Notes under the pieces: generated by a model
Seen by the model: the letters and a program-made list of their open reading frames with translations, nothing else
Databases searched by the model: none
What the model was told of the DNA's origin: nothing
Part shown: one piece after another, positions 50,669 to 51,466 of the stretch
Numbering within the stretch: the first letter of the stretch is position 1
Layout of the letters: the number at the start of each line of letters is the position of its first letter
Position numbers and translations under genes: made by a program
Assembly (NCBI GenBank): GCA_937766455.1
Contig: CALLXD010000032.1
Location: 1-51,466, forward strand
Origin: Vicinamibacterales bacterium
Lineage (GTDB): Bacteria; Acidobacteriota; Vicinamibacteria; Vicinamibacterales; UBA8438
Direction: 5' to 3'
Length of the DNA stretch: 51,466 nucleotides

Positions 50669-51466
50669 TGTCCCGTTTTTATCTCACCACCGCGATTGAC
50701 TACGTCAACAGCCGGCCACATCTGGGGACCGCCTACGAGAAGATCGCGGCGGACGTCATTGCGCGGTATCACCGACTGTCCGGTGTGCCAACGCAGTTCG
50801 TCATGGGCAATGACGAGCACTCCCAGAACGTGTATCAGCGCGCCACCGAGCGTGGGACTGGACCCACTCGCGTTCTGCGACGAGATGGAGCAGGTCTTTC
50901 GCGAGGTCTGGGACAAGCTGGACGTGTCGTTCGACGACTTTATCCGGACGACCGAGGATCGGCACCGCGCGGCCGTGACGGCGCTCGTGCAGCGCATCGC
51001 CGACGCTGGCGATCTGTACGAGGGCGAGTATGAGGGCTGGTATTGCGTGTCCTGCGAGGCGTTCAAGCAGGACAAGGACCTCGTCGAGGGCAACTGCCCG
51101 GTTCACCAGACACGGCCTGAGTGGATCAAGGAGAAGAATTACTTTTTTCGGTTATCGAAATATCGGGACCGACTCTTGGCGCACTACGCGGCGAATTTGG
51201 GATTCCTGGTGCCAGAGGTTCGCCGGAACGAGATGCTACGCCTGTTAGAACGTGGCTTGGACGATATTTCGGTCAGTCGGACCGGGCAGAGCTGGGGCAT
51301 TCCGCTGCCATTTGATCCGTCGAGCGTCGTCTATGTCTGGTTCGACGCCCTGATCAACTACATCGCGGCGGTCGGATACGGTACGGATGAGGCGCGATTC
51401 AACGAGTGGTGGCCGGCCGACGTCCACGTCGTCGGGAAAGACATCACCCGCTTTCATGCCGTGGTC
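50668..51466 (+). CDS. metG: Methionyl-tRNA synthetase, 5' part (frameshifted, runs off the window)
   Basis: Begins MSRFYLTTAIDYVNSRPHLG with the HIGH-type motif HLGT. A frame break at GGG 50854-50856 is mended by removing one G, joining ATERG to LDPLAFCDEMEQVFREVWD. The zinc knuckle is WYCVSCEAF and CPVHQTRP (C2-CH), the one-zinc type. Then WIKEKNYFFRLSKYRD, DISVSRTGQSWGIPLP, YVWFDALINYI and VGKDITRFHAV confirm the catalytic core. KMSKS lies beyond the window. It charges tRNA-Met. The ATG overlaps the larC stop. Confidence 0.92.

Overview
This GC-rich window is packed with genes and looks like a chromosomal piece of an Acidobacteriota genome, most likely class Vicinamibacteria. The main pointers are the DUF1592 (planctomycete-type cytochrome) plus DUF1552 pair, a secreted PQQ-type quinoprotein, a two-domain metallo-beta-lactamase-fold protein, the FG-GAP/ASPIC secreted protein and the broad set of secreted proteins of unknown role. 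The taxonomic call is inference from gene content. No rRNA, tRNA, CRISPR array, insertion sequence or prophage was recognised.

Layout. 1-1684: 3' end of a MalY/PatB-type aminotransferase, converging on a membrane diguanylate cyclase. 1685-7860: a TetR regulator with a clear promoter and operator, then a LolA-like periplasmic protein, two FtsX-type permeases, a LolD-like ATPase and a beta-barrel protein. This looks like a self-regulated trans-envelope export unit. 7873-18000: exonuclease III, a PQQ dehydrogenase divergent from an MBL-fold hydrolase, the DUF1592/DUF1552 pair and a secreted ankyrin protein. 18007-25238: a Ski2-like helicase with DUF3516, a fructosamine-kinase-like protein, a secreted protein of unknown role, an EamA transporter and glycerol-3-phosphate dehydrogenase.

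25387-44650 is a surface-polymer and secreted-protein locus. Its minus-strand half holds two lipoproteins that share an almost identical C-terminal domain, an FG-GAP protein between them, two methyltransferases, a flippase-like membrane protein and a radical SAM/SPASM enzyme. Its plus-strand half holds three GT4 glycosyltransferases, a sugar-nucleotide epimerase-like SDR, a GT-C-like membrane protein and a methyltransferase with an N-terminal beta domain. A further methyltransferase lies between them on the minus strand. 44738-51466 returns to housekeeping: ttcA, dtd, a CPBP protease, an outer-membrane protein, a dapF homologue, radC, larC and the start of metG.

A caution applies to the whole window. 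At least nine genes are broken by one-base indels, most of them at short runs of a single base, and the protein on each side of the break is clearly one conserved family. Such a density across unrelated housekeeping genes (radC, larC, metG) points to uncorrected long-read or assembly error, not to pseudogenes. The frameshifted genes are therefore annotated at full length. The observations I rate highest are the dapF homologue lacking both catalytic cysteines and the active-site histidine, the recently duplicated or converted 345-bp C-terminal domain in the two lipoproteins with a sigma-54-like promoter in front of one of them, and the LolA/LolCDE-like/beta-barrel export operon.
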